DNA of 64,000 bases from positions 682,001-746,000 of the forward strand of contig CAVTBY010000010.1 of NCBI GenBank assembly GCA_963733085.1, read 5' to 3'. Of the stretch, positions 9,240-18,731 are shown in pieces (position 1 is the first letter of the stretch; every line of letters starts with the position of its first letter). A model generated the notes under the pieces. The model was not told the origin of the DNA and did not search any database. It was given only the letters and a program-made list of their open reading frames with translations. This stretch comes from Desertimonas sp963733085 (GTDB lineage: Bacteria > Actinomycetota > Acidimicrobiia > Acidimicrobiales > Ilumatobacteraceae). The position numbers and the translations under genes were made by a program.

Positions 9240-10267
9240 TCCGCACCCGTCCGGGACATCGCCACGTGAAAGCGATCAGCGAAATTGACGAGCTGCGCGG
9301 CGCGCTGCAGACCGCCATCGAACTGGAGCACAGCACGATCCCGCCGTACTTGTGCGCCCTCTACTCGATCCGCGCGGGACACAACACCGAGGCCGCCGCC
9401 CTCATCGAGAGCGTGGTGATGGAGGAGATGCTGCACATCGTCCTGGCGGCCAACGTGCTCAACGCCATCGGTGGATCACCACGCATCGACCGCCGGAAGT
9501 TCGTTCCCCGCTATCCGGCGACGCTGCCGCACAGTGACGGCCGGGTCGTGGTCGGCCTGCGACCCCTGTCGCCCGAGGCGCTGGCGACGTTCCGGCGCAT
9601 CGAGCGGCCGGAGCCGCCAGGCACGCCACCCGGTGTGGAGGGGTACCACACGATCGGTCAGTTCTACGCCGGGATCGAGCTCGGCCTGCAGCAGCTCGCC
9701 GCCAAGGACAAGATCTTCACCGGTGAGGCGTGGAAGCAGATCGACGGCGTCGAGCACGTGTACGGCATGGCCGGCGCGCCGTTCGCTGTCGATGACCTGG
9801 AAAGCGCCCTCGCAGCCCTCTCGATCATCGTCGATCAGGGTGAGGGCATCGACCACACGATCCACGATGGCGACACGGCACTCGGCGAGGGCGAGCTGCT
9901 CGCCCACTTCTTTCGCTTCGACGAGCTCGCCAAGGGCCGCCGCTACCTGCCCTCGGACACGCCACGCACCGGGCCCACCGGGCCGCCATTGCCGGTCGAC
10001 TTCGACGCCGTCTGGCCGATGCGCCCCAATCCCCGCGTCGAGGACCTACCGCCCGGCAGCGAGGTGCGCTCGCTCACCGACGAGTCGAACCGGGTCTACA
10101 CGGACGTGCTGCGCTGCCTGCACCGCGGGCTCAACGGCGAGCCGGGCGAGTTGACCGGAGCGGTCGGGCTGATGTGGGAGCTGCGCTGGCAGGCGGAGGC
10201 GCTGATGCGCATCCCGGTGGGCTCCAACGGCGAGACCGCCGGCCCCACGTTCCAGTGGTTCGAGTAG
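9236..10267 (+). CDS. Ferritin-like (VioB / iminophenyl-pyruvate dimer synthase type) protein
   Basis: 343 residues from a GTG overlapping the GMC stop (GTGA). The N-terminal part has TAIELEHSTIPPYLCALYSI and VVMEEMLHIVLAANVL, the Glu and ExxH ligands of a ferritin-like diiron four-helix bundle as found in VioB/RebD-type proteins. The C-terminal ~150 residues are less conserved. The diiron site could support an oxidative step or act as electron acceptor in place of the missing cytochrome. It ends the four-gene unit; a palindrome (family B repeat) follows about 105 bp downstream. Confidence 0.8.
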   Translation: MIRTRPGHRHVKAISEIDELRGALQTAIELEHSTIPPYLCALYSIRAGHNTEAAALIESVVMEEMLHIVLAANVLNAIGGSPRIDRRKFVPRYPATLPHSDGRVVVGLRPLSPEALATFRRIERPEPPGTPPGVEGYHTIGQFYAGIELGLQQLAAKDKIFTGEAWKQIDGVEHVYGMAGAPFAVDDLESALAALSIIVDQGEGIDHTIHDGDTALGEGELLAHFFRFDELAKGRRYLPSDTPRTGPTGPPLPVDFDAVWPMRPNPRVEDLPPGSEVRSLTDESNRVYTDVLRCLHRGLNGEPGELTGAVGLMWELRWQAEALMRIPVGSNGETAGPTFQWFE

Positions 10268-10372
10268 GACCTGCGCGGTAGGTCTGCGACGGCTCATGTG
10301 TCGGCGACGTCACGATCGCTTGCTCCTGAAGCCGACGTGGCCGCCAGGCGTAGCGACGGGTCTCGGGTCTGA

Positions 10373-10414
10373 GTCAGCGAAAGTGACCGATACGGGCACA
10401 TTTGCTGACACAGA
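10373..10414. repeat. Family B palindrome, degenerate copy (terminator-like)
   Basis: GTCAGCGAAA at 10373 pairs with TTTGCTGAC at 10401-10409 across a ~19 nt loop, and the right arm continues as ACAGATC. The arms share GTCAGCGAA and GCTGACACAGA with the perfect palindrome at 38054-38100. It lies between the end of the redox operon and the rifampicin phosphotransferase gene, so it could act as a terminator for the former. Confidence 0.6.
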
Positions 10415-10448
10415 TCACTGCCGCCACTCTCAACGTACCGCGGGGCGG

Positions 10449-10467
10449 GGGGCTTGAAGCAAGGACC
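10449..10467 (+). promoter_or_regulatory. Rifamycin-associated element (RAE)
   Basis: GGGGCTTGAAGCAAGGACC is a 19-bp imperfect inverted repeat (GGGGCTTG / CAAGGACC) that closely resembles, from memory, the RAE found upstream of rifamycin-inactivating genes in actinobacteria and of rph in Gram-positive bacteria. It ends 26 bp before the Rph ATG, over the expected -35 region if GATGGT at 10482-10487 is the -10 element of a nearly leaderless mRNA. This predicts rifamycin-inducible expression. Confidence 0.75.
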
Positions 10468-10493
10468 TTTCGTGTGCTTTCGATGGTGTCGCG

Positions 10494-13019
10494 ATGACCG
10501 AGTATTACGTGCTGGATCTCACGGAGATCGACGAGTCCCAAGTCGCGCTCGTTGGCGGCAAGGGGGCAAACCTTGGGGAGCTCTCGCGGATCGAAGGTGT
10601 CCACGTCCCGGCCGGCTTCTGCGTGACGACGCACGCGTTCGGGCGGATCATCTCGGAAGCGCCGTCGATCGACGATCGCCTCGCTCAGCTGACGCGCGTC
10701 AACTCGGATGACCGGGCGTCGATCTGCACACTCAGCGCTGAGATCCGCCGAGACTTCGAGGAGACAGCCATCCCCGACGACCTGACCGCAGCGATCACCG
10801 GTGCGCTCGCCGGGTTCGGCGGGCAAACTGCCTACGCGGTCCGATCGAGCGCGACGGCGGAAGACCAGCCGACGGCCTCGTTCGCCGGCCAGCACGACAC
10901 GTACCTGAACGTGGTCGGTCCGGTGGCGATCCTCCACGACGTCGTTCGCTGCTGGGCCTCGCTGTACACCGAGCGGGCCGTCATCTACCGCCTGCGCAAC
11001 GGCGTCGACCATCGCAAGGTACAGATGGCCGTCGTCGTGCAGCAGATGGTCGTCGCGGGGGCTGCCGGCGTCCTGTTCACGGCCGACCCGGTCACGTCCA
11101 ACCGGAAGATCGCCTCGGTGGAGGCGACGTTCGGCCTCGGCGAGGCGCTGGTCTCGGGTCGGGTGAACGCAGACGTCTACAGGGTGAGCGACGGCACGGT
11201 CATCGCCAAGGTGGAGCGCCACGACCAGCCGGCCCTGACGGATCCGAGTGTCGTGCGGCTCGTGCAGCTTGGCCGCCGCATCGAAGCCCACTTCGGCTGC
11301 CCTCAAGACATCGAATGGTGTCTGGTCGACGACGACTTCCAGATCGTCCAGAGCCGGCCGATCACCACCCTGTTCCCCATCCCAGCGATCAACGACGGGG
11401 GCAACCACGTCTACATCTCCGTCGGTCATCAGCAGATGATGACCGACCCCATCAAGCCCCTTGGGCTCGCCGTTTGGCAGCTCACGGCGGGCCGGCCGAT
11501 GTACGACGCGGGCGGCAGGCTGTTCGTCGACGTCACGCAACTGTTGGCCAGGCCGGCGAGCCGCGCCGGCCTGCTGGAGCTCGTCGGCAGGTCCGATCCG
11601 CTCATCGGCGACGCGCTGCAGACCATCGTCGATCGCGACTTCATCCCGACCATCCCGGACGATCAGTCCGGCGGGCCGCCGACGGGTGGCCCGCCGGCCG
11701 CGGTCGAGACCGATCCGGCCGTCGTCACCGATCTGATCGGACGCACCGAGGCCTCCCTCGCGGCCCTGAAACGCGCCATCCGGACGAAGTCCGGGTCGGC
11801 CCTCTTCGAGTTCATCCTGGCGGACATCCAGGAGCTCAAGCGGATGCTTTTCGATCCGCAGAGCCACCAGGTCGTCATGTTGGCGATGGAGGCCACGTGG
11901 TGGCTCAACGATCAACTCCAGGCGTGGCTTGGTGAGAAGAACGCGGCCGACACACTCACCCAGTCCGTCCCCAACAACGTCACGTCGGAGATGGGCCTGG
12001 CGCTACTCGACGTCGCAGACGCGATCCGCCCGCATCCAGAGGTGGTCGAATTCCTACAACACGTCGAGGACGACGCGTTCCTCGACGTGCTGACGACGGT
12101 CGAGGGTGGGCCGGTGGCGCGCGACGCCATCCTGGCCTGGCTCGACAAGTACGGCATGCGCTGTGTCGGCGAGATCGACATCACGAGGCCGCGCTGGAGC
12201 GAACAGCCCGCCGCCCTCCTGCCGGTGATTCTCGGCAACATCAAGCACTTCGAGCCGGGCGCCAGGGCGCGGCGATTCGAGCAAGGCCGGTCGGAGGCGT
12301 TGGAGAAGGAACACGAGCTGCTCGAACGCTTGCGGGGCCTGCCGGACGGAGCGCAGAAGGCCGCCGAGACGAAGCGAATGATCGACCGCGTCCGGACCTT
12401 CATCGGGTATCGGGAGTTTCCGAAGTACGGCATGGTCAGCCGCTACTTCGTCTACAAGCAGGCCTTGCTGGAAGAGGCCCGGCGGCTCGTGCGGGCCGGC
12501 GTGCTCCGTGAGCCCGACGACATCTTCTACCTAACGCTCCACGAGTTCCACGACGTCGCGCGCACGAACCACTGTGATCATCGGCTCGTCCGTGAGCGCA
12601 AGGAGGCGTTCAGGTCGTACGAAGCGCTGGTGCCGCCGCGGGTGCTCACGTCGGACGGCGAGATCGTCACCGGAACGTACCGGCGCAACGACGTGCCGGA
12701 GGGCGCGCTCGTCGGTCTGCCGGTCTCGGCCGGGACGGTCGAAGGGCGGGCCCGCGTCATCGTGGACATGGCGCAGGCCGATCTCGAACCTGGCGACATT
12801 CTCGTCACGGCATACACCGACCCCAGCTGGTCGCCCCTGTTCGTCGCGATCACCGGCCTCGTGACGGAGGTCGGTGGCCTGATGACCCACGGCGCGGTGA
12901 TCGCCAGGGAGTACGGCCTGCCAGCTGTCGTTGGAGTGGAGAACGCGACCCGGCTGATCGAGGACGGGCAGCGGATCCGCGTGAACGGAACCGACGGATA
13001 CGTCGAGATCCTGCGGTAG
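10494..13019 (+). CDS. rph: Rifampicin phosphotransferase (PEP-synthase-like)
   Basis: 841 residues, the usual length of Rph. The N-terminal ATP-grasp domain begins VGGKGANLGEL and has YAVRSSATAEDQPTASFAGQ. A long helical rifampicin-binding middle domain follows, then the swivelling phosphohistidine domain GGLMTHGAVIAREYGLPAV, with the catalytic His at about 799. The enzyme uses ATP to phosphorylate rifamycin at the C21 hydroxyl, giving AMP and phosphate. The lack of a PEP-binding TIM barrel separates it from true PEP synthase. The RAE upstream supports the assignment. It converges on the cyclase gene with only 7 bp between. Confidence 0.92.
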   Translation: MTEYYVLDLTEIDESQVALVGGKGANLGELSRIEGVHVPAGFCVTTHAFGRIISEAPSIDDRLAQLTRVNSDDRASICTLSAEIRRDFEETAIPDDLTAAITGALAGFGGQTAYAVRSSATAEDQPTASFAGQHDTYLNVVGPVAILHDVVRCWASLYTERAVIYRLRNGVDHRKVQMAVVVQQMVVAGAAGVLFTADPVTSNRKIASVEATFGLGEALVSGRVNADVYRVSDGTVIAKVERHDQPALTDPSVVRLVQLGRRIEAHFGCPQDIEWCLVDDDFQIVQSRPITTLFPIPAINDGGNHVYISVGHQQMMTDPIKPLGLAVWQLTAGRPMYDAGGRLFVDVTQLLARPASRAGLLELVGRSDPLIGDALQTIVDRDFIPTIPDDQSGGPPTGGPPAAVETDPAVVTDLIGRTEASLAALKRAIRTKSGSALFEFILADIQELKRMLFDPQSHQVVMLAMEATWWLNDQLQAWLGEKNAADTLTQSVPNNVTSEMGLALLDVADAIRPHPEVVEFLQHVEDDAFLDVLTTVEGGPVARDAILAWLDKYGMRCVGEIDITRPRWSEQPAALLPVILGNIKHFEPGARARRFEQGRSEALEKEHELLERLRGLPDGAQKAAETKRMIDRVRTFIGYREFPKYGMVSRYFVYKQALLEEARRLVRAGVLREPDDIFYLTLHEFHDVARTNHCDHRLVRERKEAFRSYEALVPPRVLTSDGEIVTGTYRRNDVPEGALVGLPVSAGTVEGRARVIVDMAQADLEPGDILVTAYTDPSWSPLFVAITGLVTEVGGLMTHGAVIAREYGLPAVVGVENATRLIEDGQRIRVNGTDGYVEILR

Positions 13020-13026
13020 CTCGGGC

Positions 13027-16000
13027 TCACGCCACGACGAGTCGCTCGCGGGTCTCATTGGCACGAGCGACGAGGGCGAGCGAGCCGTGCCGTGCCGCTA
13101 CGTTGACGGCCTGGATCAGCTCGGCCTCGGCGCCAGCGCGATCGCCCTGCTTGGCGAGCAGCTCGGCACGCAGGCGATGGAGCTCGGGTTGCCAGAATGC
13201 CTCGCTCCGCTCGACTGCGATCGTCGTCGCCTCACGCAGGATGTCGAGAGCGTCGTCGACATCGCCCGCCCGCCCGAGGATGTCTGCGAGAAGGAACAGG
13301 AAGTAGGTGATGCCGAGCCGTGAGCCGGTTGCCTGCCAATCGGCCAGGCCGGCACGGATCACCGCCGCCCCGCTCTCGGGTTCGCCGGCGGCGCCGATCG
13401 CCCAGCCGCGCATGATCGAGGCCCAGCCGCTCCAGAACGTGAACCCCTGCTCGGCGGCAAAGCGTCCCGCCTCCTCGGCTCGCCGGCGCACGCCGTCGAC
13501 GTCGCCCTGGAACTGTCGCAACCAGGCGTCGAACAACAGCGCCAGGGCGATCGTGAACGGGTGGCCGAGCGCGCGCGCCCCGCGATGGCGCTGGCGCTCA
13601 TCTCGTTGGCCTCAGCCGTGCGCCCGACCAGCCACAGCGCCCATGACGAGTACGAGCGGCTGGTGATCCCCGCGTCGGCAACGTCGTTGAGCGCCGGCAC
13701 CCGATTGAACGTGCTCTCGTTCGCCGCCGCCGTGGCGATCGCATGCTGCAGGGCGCGCAGCGTCTCGGCCTTGTCGTCGCCGTAGTAGACGAGGACGCTG
13801 CCGAGGGCGCGGCTGGCGGCGATCGTGAACTGCGGGGCATCGGCGCGGGAAGCGAGGCTCGCCAGGCGGTCGGCGACGTCGAGGGCGACGTAGTACTCGG
13901 CGCGCAGCAGGTGCATGCGGAAGATCCCGTACAGCGCCTCGAACAGCTGCGTGAGGTCGCCGATCCCGTCACCGAGGGCGAGCGCCCGCCGGTAAACATC
14001 CTCGACTTCCGCCGAGCCGTAGCCCCGCGTCGTCATCAGCGGGGCGCCGAGGCGGACGAGCAAGGTCAGCTCGAGTTCGTCGCGTTGGCGACTCTCGGGG
14101 ATCTCGGGCAGCAGGGCCAGCCCAGCGGACAGGTGGGCGATCGCCTCGTGGTCGGCGGACCGCTCGAGCGCCCTTTCGCCGGCAAGCAGCCACTGCGGCA
14201 CCGCTCGCTCCGGCAACCCGGCGGCTGAGAGGTGGTGGGCGATGACCTCGGGGTTGACCGCCGTCGCAACGCCGCGCCGCTGCTCCATCGCCTCGGCGAT
14301 CGCCCGATGGTGGGCTTGGCGGGCGGTCTTCAGCAACGAGTCGTAGGCGACGTCCTGAACCAGCGCGTGTTTGAACGTGATCATCGCGTCGTCGCTTCCG
14401 CCCTCGCGTTGCATCAAGCCTGACTCGACCAGGCGATCGAGCTCGTGGTCGAGTTCGGCCGGCGGGCCGCTCCAGATCTCCCGCAGGAAGCCGAGTGGCA
14501 CCTCTCGACCGACCGTTGCGGCGAGTTGGGCGACGTCCGCGGCCGAACCCTGGCGGTCGAGGCGGGCCATCAGCAGCTCGCGCAGCGTCGACGGCACCGA
14601 GCGGTCGGCGGGCAACTCAGCGGTGTAAGGGTCGGACGGGAAGTCGAGGAGCATGTGGGTGAGCTCCTCGACGAACAGCGGCACGCCGTCGGTGCGGTCG
14701 GCGATCTGTCGATGGACGGCGACCGGCAACTCACGATCTCCGCACAGCTGGGCGACGACTCGATCGACCTCGGGGGTGAGCAGCCGACTCAACGGCAGCG
14801 CCAGCACATCGTCGGGGATCTCGGCCCACGGGAGGGGATGGTCGCTGCGATGAGTGACCACGGTGAACAGCCGATCGGGCGGCTGGTGTTCGATCACGGT
14901 GGTCATCAGCTCGACCGTCGTCGGGTCGAACCACTGGGCGTCCTCGCACACGAGCAACGCCGGCTGCTCGTCGGCAAGGCCGCGGAGCAGCGCATTGAGC
15001 ACGTCGAGGGTTCGCCGCCGCCGGGCTTCCGGCCCCAGTGGCACCTGAGGTCGCTGCTCGCCGGCCTCGATCTCGAGCAGCTCGGCGATCACCTGGACGG
15101 CATCGGCAGGAGGACGGCGAGAGCGGCCGACCAACCGCTCGACGGCGGCGAGGGCGGCGGCGTGATCGGTCACCTGAGTGAGGCGAGCTGCCCGCCGGAG
15201 ATACTCGATGACCGGCTGGAGCGTGCTGCTCTGAAAACGCGGGGAGCCGCGCAACTCGACGACGAATCCATGGTCGGCCCGCACGTGCTCGCGCAACTCA
15301 TGGACGATGCGACTCTTGCCGATGCCCGGCTCGCCGCTGATCACGGCGAGCTGACCGGGGCCCCTGGCAGTGGATTGCCAGCAGCGCACGAGCAACCCCA
15401 TCTCGGCGTCCCTCCCGACGAGCGGCGTCAGTCCGCCACGACGTCGGGCGACGTCGACACGGGACTGGGCGCCGGTCTCGCCGACGACGACATAGACGGG
15501 TAGTGGCCGGTCGACTCCCTTCAGCGGTGGTGCGCCGAGCGACTCGACCGTGAAGAATCCCTCGACGAGGGCGAACGTGCTGCCGCTGATGACGACGTGA
15601 CCAGGGTCGGCCAGGCTCTGCAGGCGAGCGGCGACGTTCGGCGCTTCGCCGACCACGTCGGCGCCGAGGCGCGCCGAGCCGGCCCCCATCTCGCCGACCA
15701 CCACGAGTCCGGTGTGCACTCCGACCCTCGCGGACAGACCGTCCATCGCCAGCTCCTCGCCGAGCCGGTGGATCGCCGCGACCACGCCGATGGCAGCGCG
15801 CACGGCCTGACGAGCATCGTCCTCATGAGCGGTCGGAAAGCCGAAGTAGGCGACGATCCCATCGCCGAGATAGTTGGCGACATAGCCGTCGTGGGCGGTG
15901 ATGATCCGCACACACTGCTCTTGGTAGGCGCGCATCACGCGTCGCATGTCTTCCGGGTCCATCCGGCTCGACATCGACGTCGAGCCGACCAAATCGGCGA

Positions 16001-16241
16001 ACAGCACTGTGAGATGCCGCCGCTCCCCCTCGACCGACTCGACCCGGCGCCGTTCCGCCAGTCCAAGATCGTTGAGCGAGGCTCCGCAGCCGTCGCAGAA
16101 GCGGTGCGCCGATCCGTTCCGCCGCCCGCACTCCGCACAGACCCGGTCGAGCGGCGCGCCGCACGAGCCGCAGAACGCAGCGTCGGGCGCCGACAGGAAC
16201 CCGCACGATGCGCAGGTCACCTCCGCCTGTTGCGCTGTCAC
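13027..16241 (-). CDS. Zinc-ribbon class III cyclase with AAA ATPase and TPR region, frameshifted near 13575
   Basis: About 1070 residues after frame repair. Two CxxC zinc ribbons (Cys 10/13/24/27 and 35/38/49/52) are followed by a guanylate/adenylate cyclase domain (about 75-245: FADLVGST, GDG at 126-128, GEAPNVAARLQ), a STAND ATPase (GEPGIGKS, LLVCEDAQWF) and TPR-like helices. The position that selects adenine, normally Lys three residues before GDG, is Asn123. The last ~170 residues (13027-13536) are in another frame; one G missing from a G run at about 13575 explains this. GTG at 16241 follows TACAGT by 9 nt. Confidence 0.85.
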
Positions 16242-16250
16242 CGTTCGGGG

Positions 16251-16256
16251 ACTGTA
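16251..16256 (-). promoter_or_regulatory. Candidate -10 box (TACAGT) of the cyclase gene
   Basis: On the minus strand TACAGT stands 9 nt before the GTG at 16241, the arrangement expected for a leaderless mRNA; no Shine-Dalgarno sequence lies between. Confidence 0.5.
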
Positions 16257-16263
16257 GACGCTG

Positions 16264-16330
16264 GGCCGCCCGCTTCCAGCGGTTCTTCGGAGGTTGACCC
16301 GCCGTTTCTGACGTCGCTTCGACTCCGAAG
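16264..16330. repeat. Family C structured repeat, copy 1
   Basis: About 67 bp, starting GGCCGCCCGCTTCCAGCGG and ending CTTCGACTCCGAAG. It aligns along its length with 42352-42414 and more loosely with 56977-57040. It contains CCGCT/AGCGG and CGGAG/CTCCG pairs. It sits at the 3' end of the histidine kinase gene, just upstream of the cyclase promoter. Confidence 0.7.
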
Positions 16331-16337
16331 TTCCCTG

Positions 16338-17699
16338 TCAGACGATTGACACTGGAAGGGTGATCGTCACCCTGGCGCCGCCCAGCGGGGAGTCGTAGAT
16401 GGCGAGGTGACCACCGTGGGCCGCAGCGACGTCGGAAGCGACGGCAAGACCGAGACCGGCACCTCCCTCGTCGCGGCTGCGCGCCTCGTCGAGCCGGACG
16501 AACCGGCGCACCACGTTGGCGCGTTGGTCGGGCGGGATGCCCGGACCGTCGTCGTCGACATGGACATCGACCATGGAATCACCGTTGCCCTCGATCGACA
16601 CGGCAACCCGCGTCGTGGCAGCGCGGGCAGCGTTGGCGACGAGGTGGTCGAGCGCCCGGCCCAAGGCCCGCTCGTCCCCGTGCACGATCATTGGCTCGCC
16701 CAGTTCACGCGTCACGGGGACGCGCCGGCGGCGAGACGTCACCTCGTCGACCACCGCCTCGAGATCGACGTCATCACGCGCCAGCGACATCTCGTCGCCG
16801 CGGGCGAGCAGCAACAGGTCGTCGACGAGGAACTGGAGGCGGTCGAGCTCGCCGAGCAGGACGTCACTCGTCGCCGACCAGTCGGCGACCGGGTCGCGTT
16901 GGGCGACCTCCAACTCTGTGCGCATCACGGCGACCGGCGTGCGCAGCTCGTGCGACGCGTCCGACACCAGCCGCCGGCTCGTCTCGCTCGCCCGTTCGAG
17001 ACGACCGAGCATCTGGTTCATCGTCCTCGCCAGCTCGGCGACCTCGTCACCGGACTGCGGCTCGGGGACGCGTTCGTGTAACGAGCGAGACTCGATACCG
17101 GCGACCCGGGACGTCATCAACCGCACCGGTCGCAGCGCCCGCCCGGCGAGCAGCCACGACATCCCGCCGACGAGCAGCACCAACCCCGGGACGACCACCC
17201 AGAGGGCTTGGCGGGTGCGGTCGATCGTCGCCTCGACGTCGTCGAGCGGTGACACGGTCGACAGCAACGCTCCACCGACGGGACGGGCGTCGAACAGAAC
17301 GTTGGCCGTGGACGGCAAACCGAGCCGTTCGGCCACGACCGCTTGCGAGACCAGCTCCGTTGTTTCGGCCGGGGCCGACAGTAGGTAGTCAGCCGGCGCT
17401 CCACCATCGGGGACTGCGATCATGAACGTCCGTCCACCGGCGCCGAACTGCATCGTCACGACGCCGTTCATCTCGACTGCCGACGCCGACGCCGGAATCC
17501 CTTCGGACCGCAATGCGTCAGCCTGGCGGGCCAGGGCGATCCGCGCCGCGGCACGTGCGTCGTCGACGAGCACCCGCTCCAGCGAGCGCAACAGCACGAC
17601 GGCACCGACGATGAGGGCGACGGCGAACACGCCGGCAGCCAGCAGCGAGACGCGCACGCGCACCGAACCACGCAGCCGGCGAAACAGCCCTGCGTTCAC
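16338..17699 (-). CDS. Sensor histidine kinase (OmpR-system partner)
   Basis: 453 residues from a GTG at 17699 after GGGGAA. A transmembrane helix (VSLLAAGVFAVALIVGAVVLL) begins a periplasmic sensor of ~130 residues. A second helix (WVVVPGLVLLVGGMSWLLAG) leads into HAMP, then the phosphoacceptor DASHELRTPVAV, the N box HLVANAARAA, and the G boxes DDDGPGIPP and GGAGLGLAVA. It partners the response regulator at 17943-18635; unusually, 243 bp separate the two. An open frame continues upstream to 17924 but looks non-coding. Signal unknown. Confidence 0.9.
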   Translation of the reverse strand: MNAGLFRRLRGSVRVRVSLLAAGVFAVALIVGAVVLLRSLERVLVDDARAAARIALARQADALRSEGIPASASAVEMNGVVTMQFGAGGRTFMIAVPDGGAPADYLLSAPAETTELVSQAVVAERLGLPSTANVLFDARPVGGALLSTVSPLDDVEATIDRTRQALWVVVPGLVLLVGGMSWLLAGRALRPVRLMTSRVAGIESRSLHERVPEPQSGDEVAELARTMNQMLGRLERASETSRRLVSDASHELRTPVAVMRTELEVAQRDPVADWSATSDVLLGELDRLQFLVDDLLLLARGDEMSLARDDVDLEAVVDEVTSRRRRVPVTRELGEPMIVHGDERALGRALDHLVANAARAATTRVAVSIEGNGDSMVDVHVDDDGPGIPPDQRANVVRRFVRLDEARSRDEGGAGLGLAVASDVAAAHGGHLAIYDSPLGGARVTITLPVSIV

Positions 17700-17942
17700 G
17701 TCAGTTCCCCCAGCGCTTGCCGAGGAGCCTCGCCCAAAACCCGAACTGGCCGCCGCGAGGGAACTGATGTCGCTGAGCGGCCAGATCTGGCCACTTTGCG
17801 CGGGAAGATTCCGAAGTGCCGACTGAAACCGACGCTTCTGGAGCCACACGACGTGACGCAGCGCGCGGCCGAACCACACGCTCCCGAGGAGAACCCAAGT
17901 GTGGCCGGTCTGCGGTAGTGGCACCGTTCCGCACGCTCGACC
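17700..17942. other. Intergenic spacer with a perfect palindrome between regulator and kinase
   Basis: 243 bp with no convincing gene between two genes that normally overlap. It holds the perfect 14-bp palindrome GGCCAGATCTGGCC (17779-17792). A flanking GGCCACTT...AAGTGCC pair can form a larger hairpin, and CCACAC/GTGTGG occurs at 17847-17904. It may be an inserted repeat element or a binding site. Confidence 0.5.
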
Positions 17943-18635
17943 TCACGTGACTTCATCCACAGAGTCGACGAGGCGGTAGCCGACGGTGCGGATGGTTTGC
18001 AGGGTGTGGCGGGCGAACGGGCGGTCGATCTTCGAGCGCAGGTAACCGACGTAGACCTCGACGACGTTGTCGTCACCGTCGAAGTCGAGGCCCCACACCT
18101 CGGCGAGCAGCTCGGCCTTCGATGCCACGCCGCCGTCGCGGCGGGCGAGGGCGACGAGGAGATCGAGCTCGCGCGCGGTGAGGACCAACTCGCTGGGCCC
18201 GCGGAACACCCGGCGCTTGATCGGATCGACCCGCAAGTCGCCGATCATCAACGCACCGTCGGGTGTGTTCGTCGATCTGCGGATCAAGGCACGCAGGCGA
18301 GCGACGAGCACGACGAAGCTGAACGGCTTGCGCAGGAAGTCGTCGGCGCCCAGCTCGAGGCCCTCGGCCTCGTCGTGCTCGCCCTGCTTCGCCGTGAGCA
18401 TCAGGATCGGCGTGGTGATCCCCTCGTCGCGGAGCTGCCGGCACAGCATGTAGCCGTTGAGCCCTGGCAACAAGACGTCGAGGACGATCGCCGCGTAGGC
18501 ACCCTCCTGGGCACGCCACAGACCGTCCGGGCCGGTCGTCGCCGTGTCGACGTCGAAACCCTCGGCGCGCAGCCCGCGAGCGATCGCCTCGGCAAGACGG
18601 ACCTCATCCTCGACGACGAGCACACGCACCGCCAC
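17943..18635 (-). CDS. OmpR-family response regulator
   Basis: 230 residues. The receiver domain has the acidic pair in VVEDE, phospho-acceptor Asp in AIVLDVLLPGLNG, Thr in MLTAKQ and Lys in FLRKPF. A C-terminal winged helix follows (about 130-225: ARELDLLVALARRDGGV, VYVGYLRSKID, TIRTVGYRLV). It is transcribed ahead of the kinase at 16338 and divergently from the lipoprotein and MacAB-like genes at 18732, so it may control that exporter; cell-envelope stress systems are often arranged this way. Confidence 0.92.
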   Translation of the reverse strand: MAVRVLVVEDEVRLAEAIARGLRAEGFDVDTATTGPDGLWRAQEGAYAAIVLDVLLPGLNGYMLCRQLRDEGITTPILMLTAKQGEHDEAEGLELGADDFLRKPFSFVVLVARLRALIRRSTNTPDGALMIGDLRVDPIKRRVFRGPSELVLTARELDLLVALARRDGGVASKAELLAEVWGLDFDGDDNVVEVYVGYLRSKIDRPFARHTLQTIRTVGYRLVDSVDEVT

Positions 18636-18731
18636 GAGTCTGTTCGGTCGGCCGACGAATTGGAACGCTCCCTCAGCGTCTCCTCAGCGACGCTCACCCG
18701 CCTCTCAGCCCGTCGCCGTCATGGTCTCGCC

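Noticed and set aside
16338..17924. Kinase start at 17924
   Set aside because: The extra 75 codons have no kinase features and lie over a palindrome-rich spacer; GTG 17699 has a ribosome-binding site.
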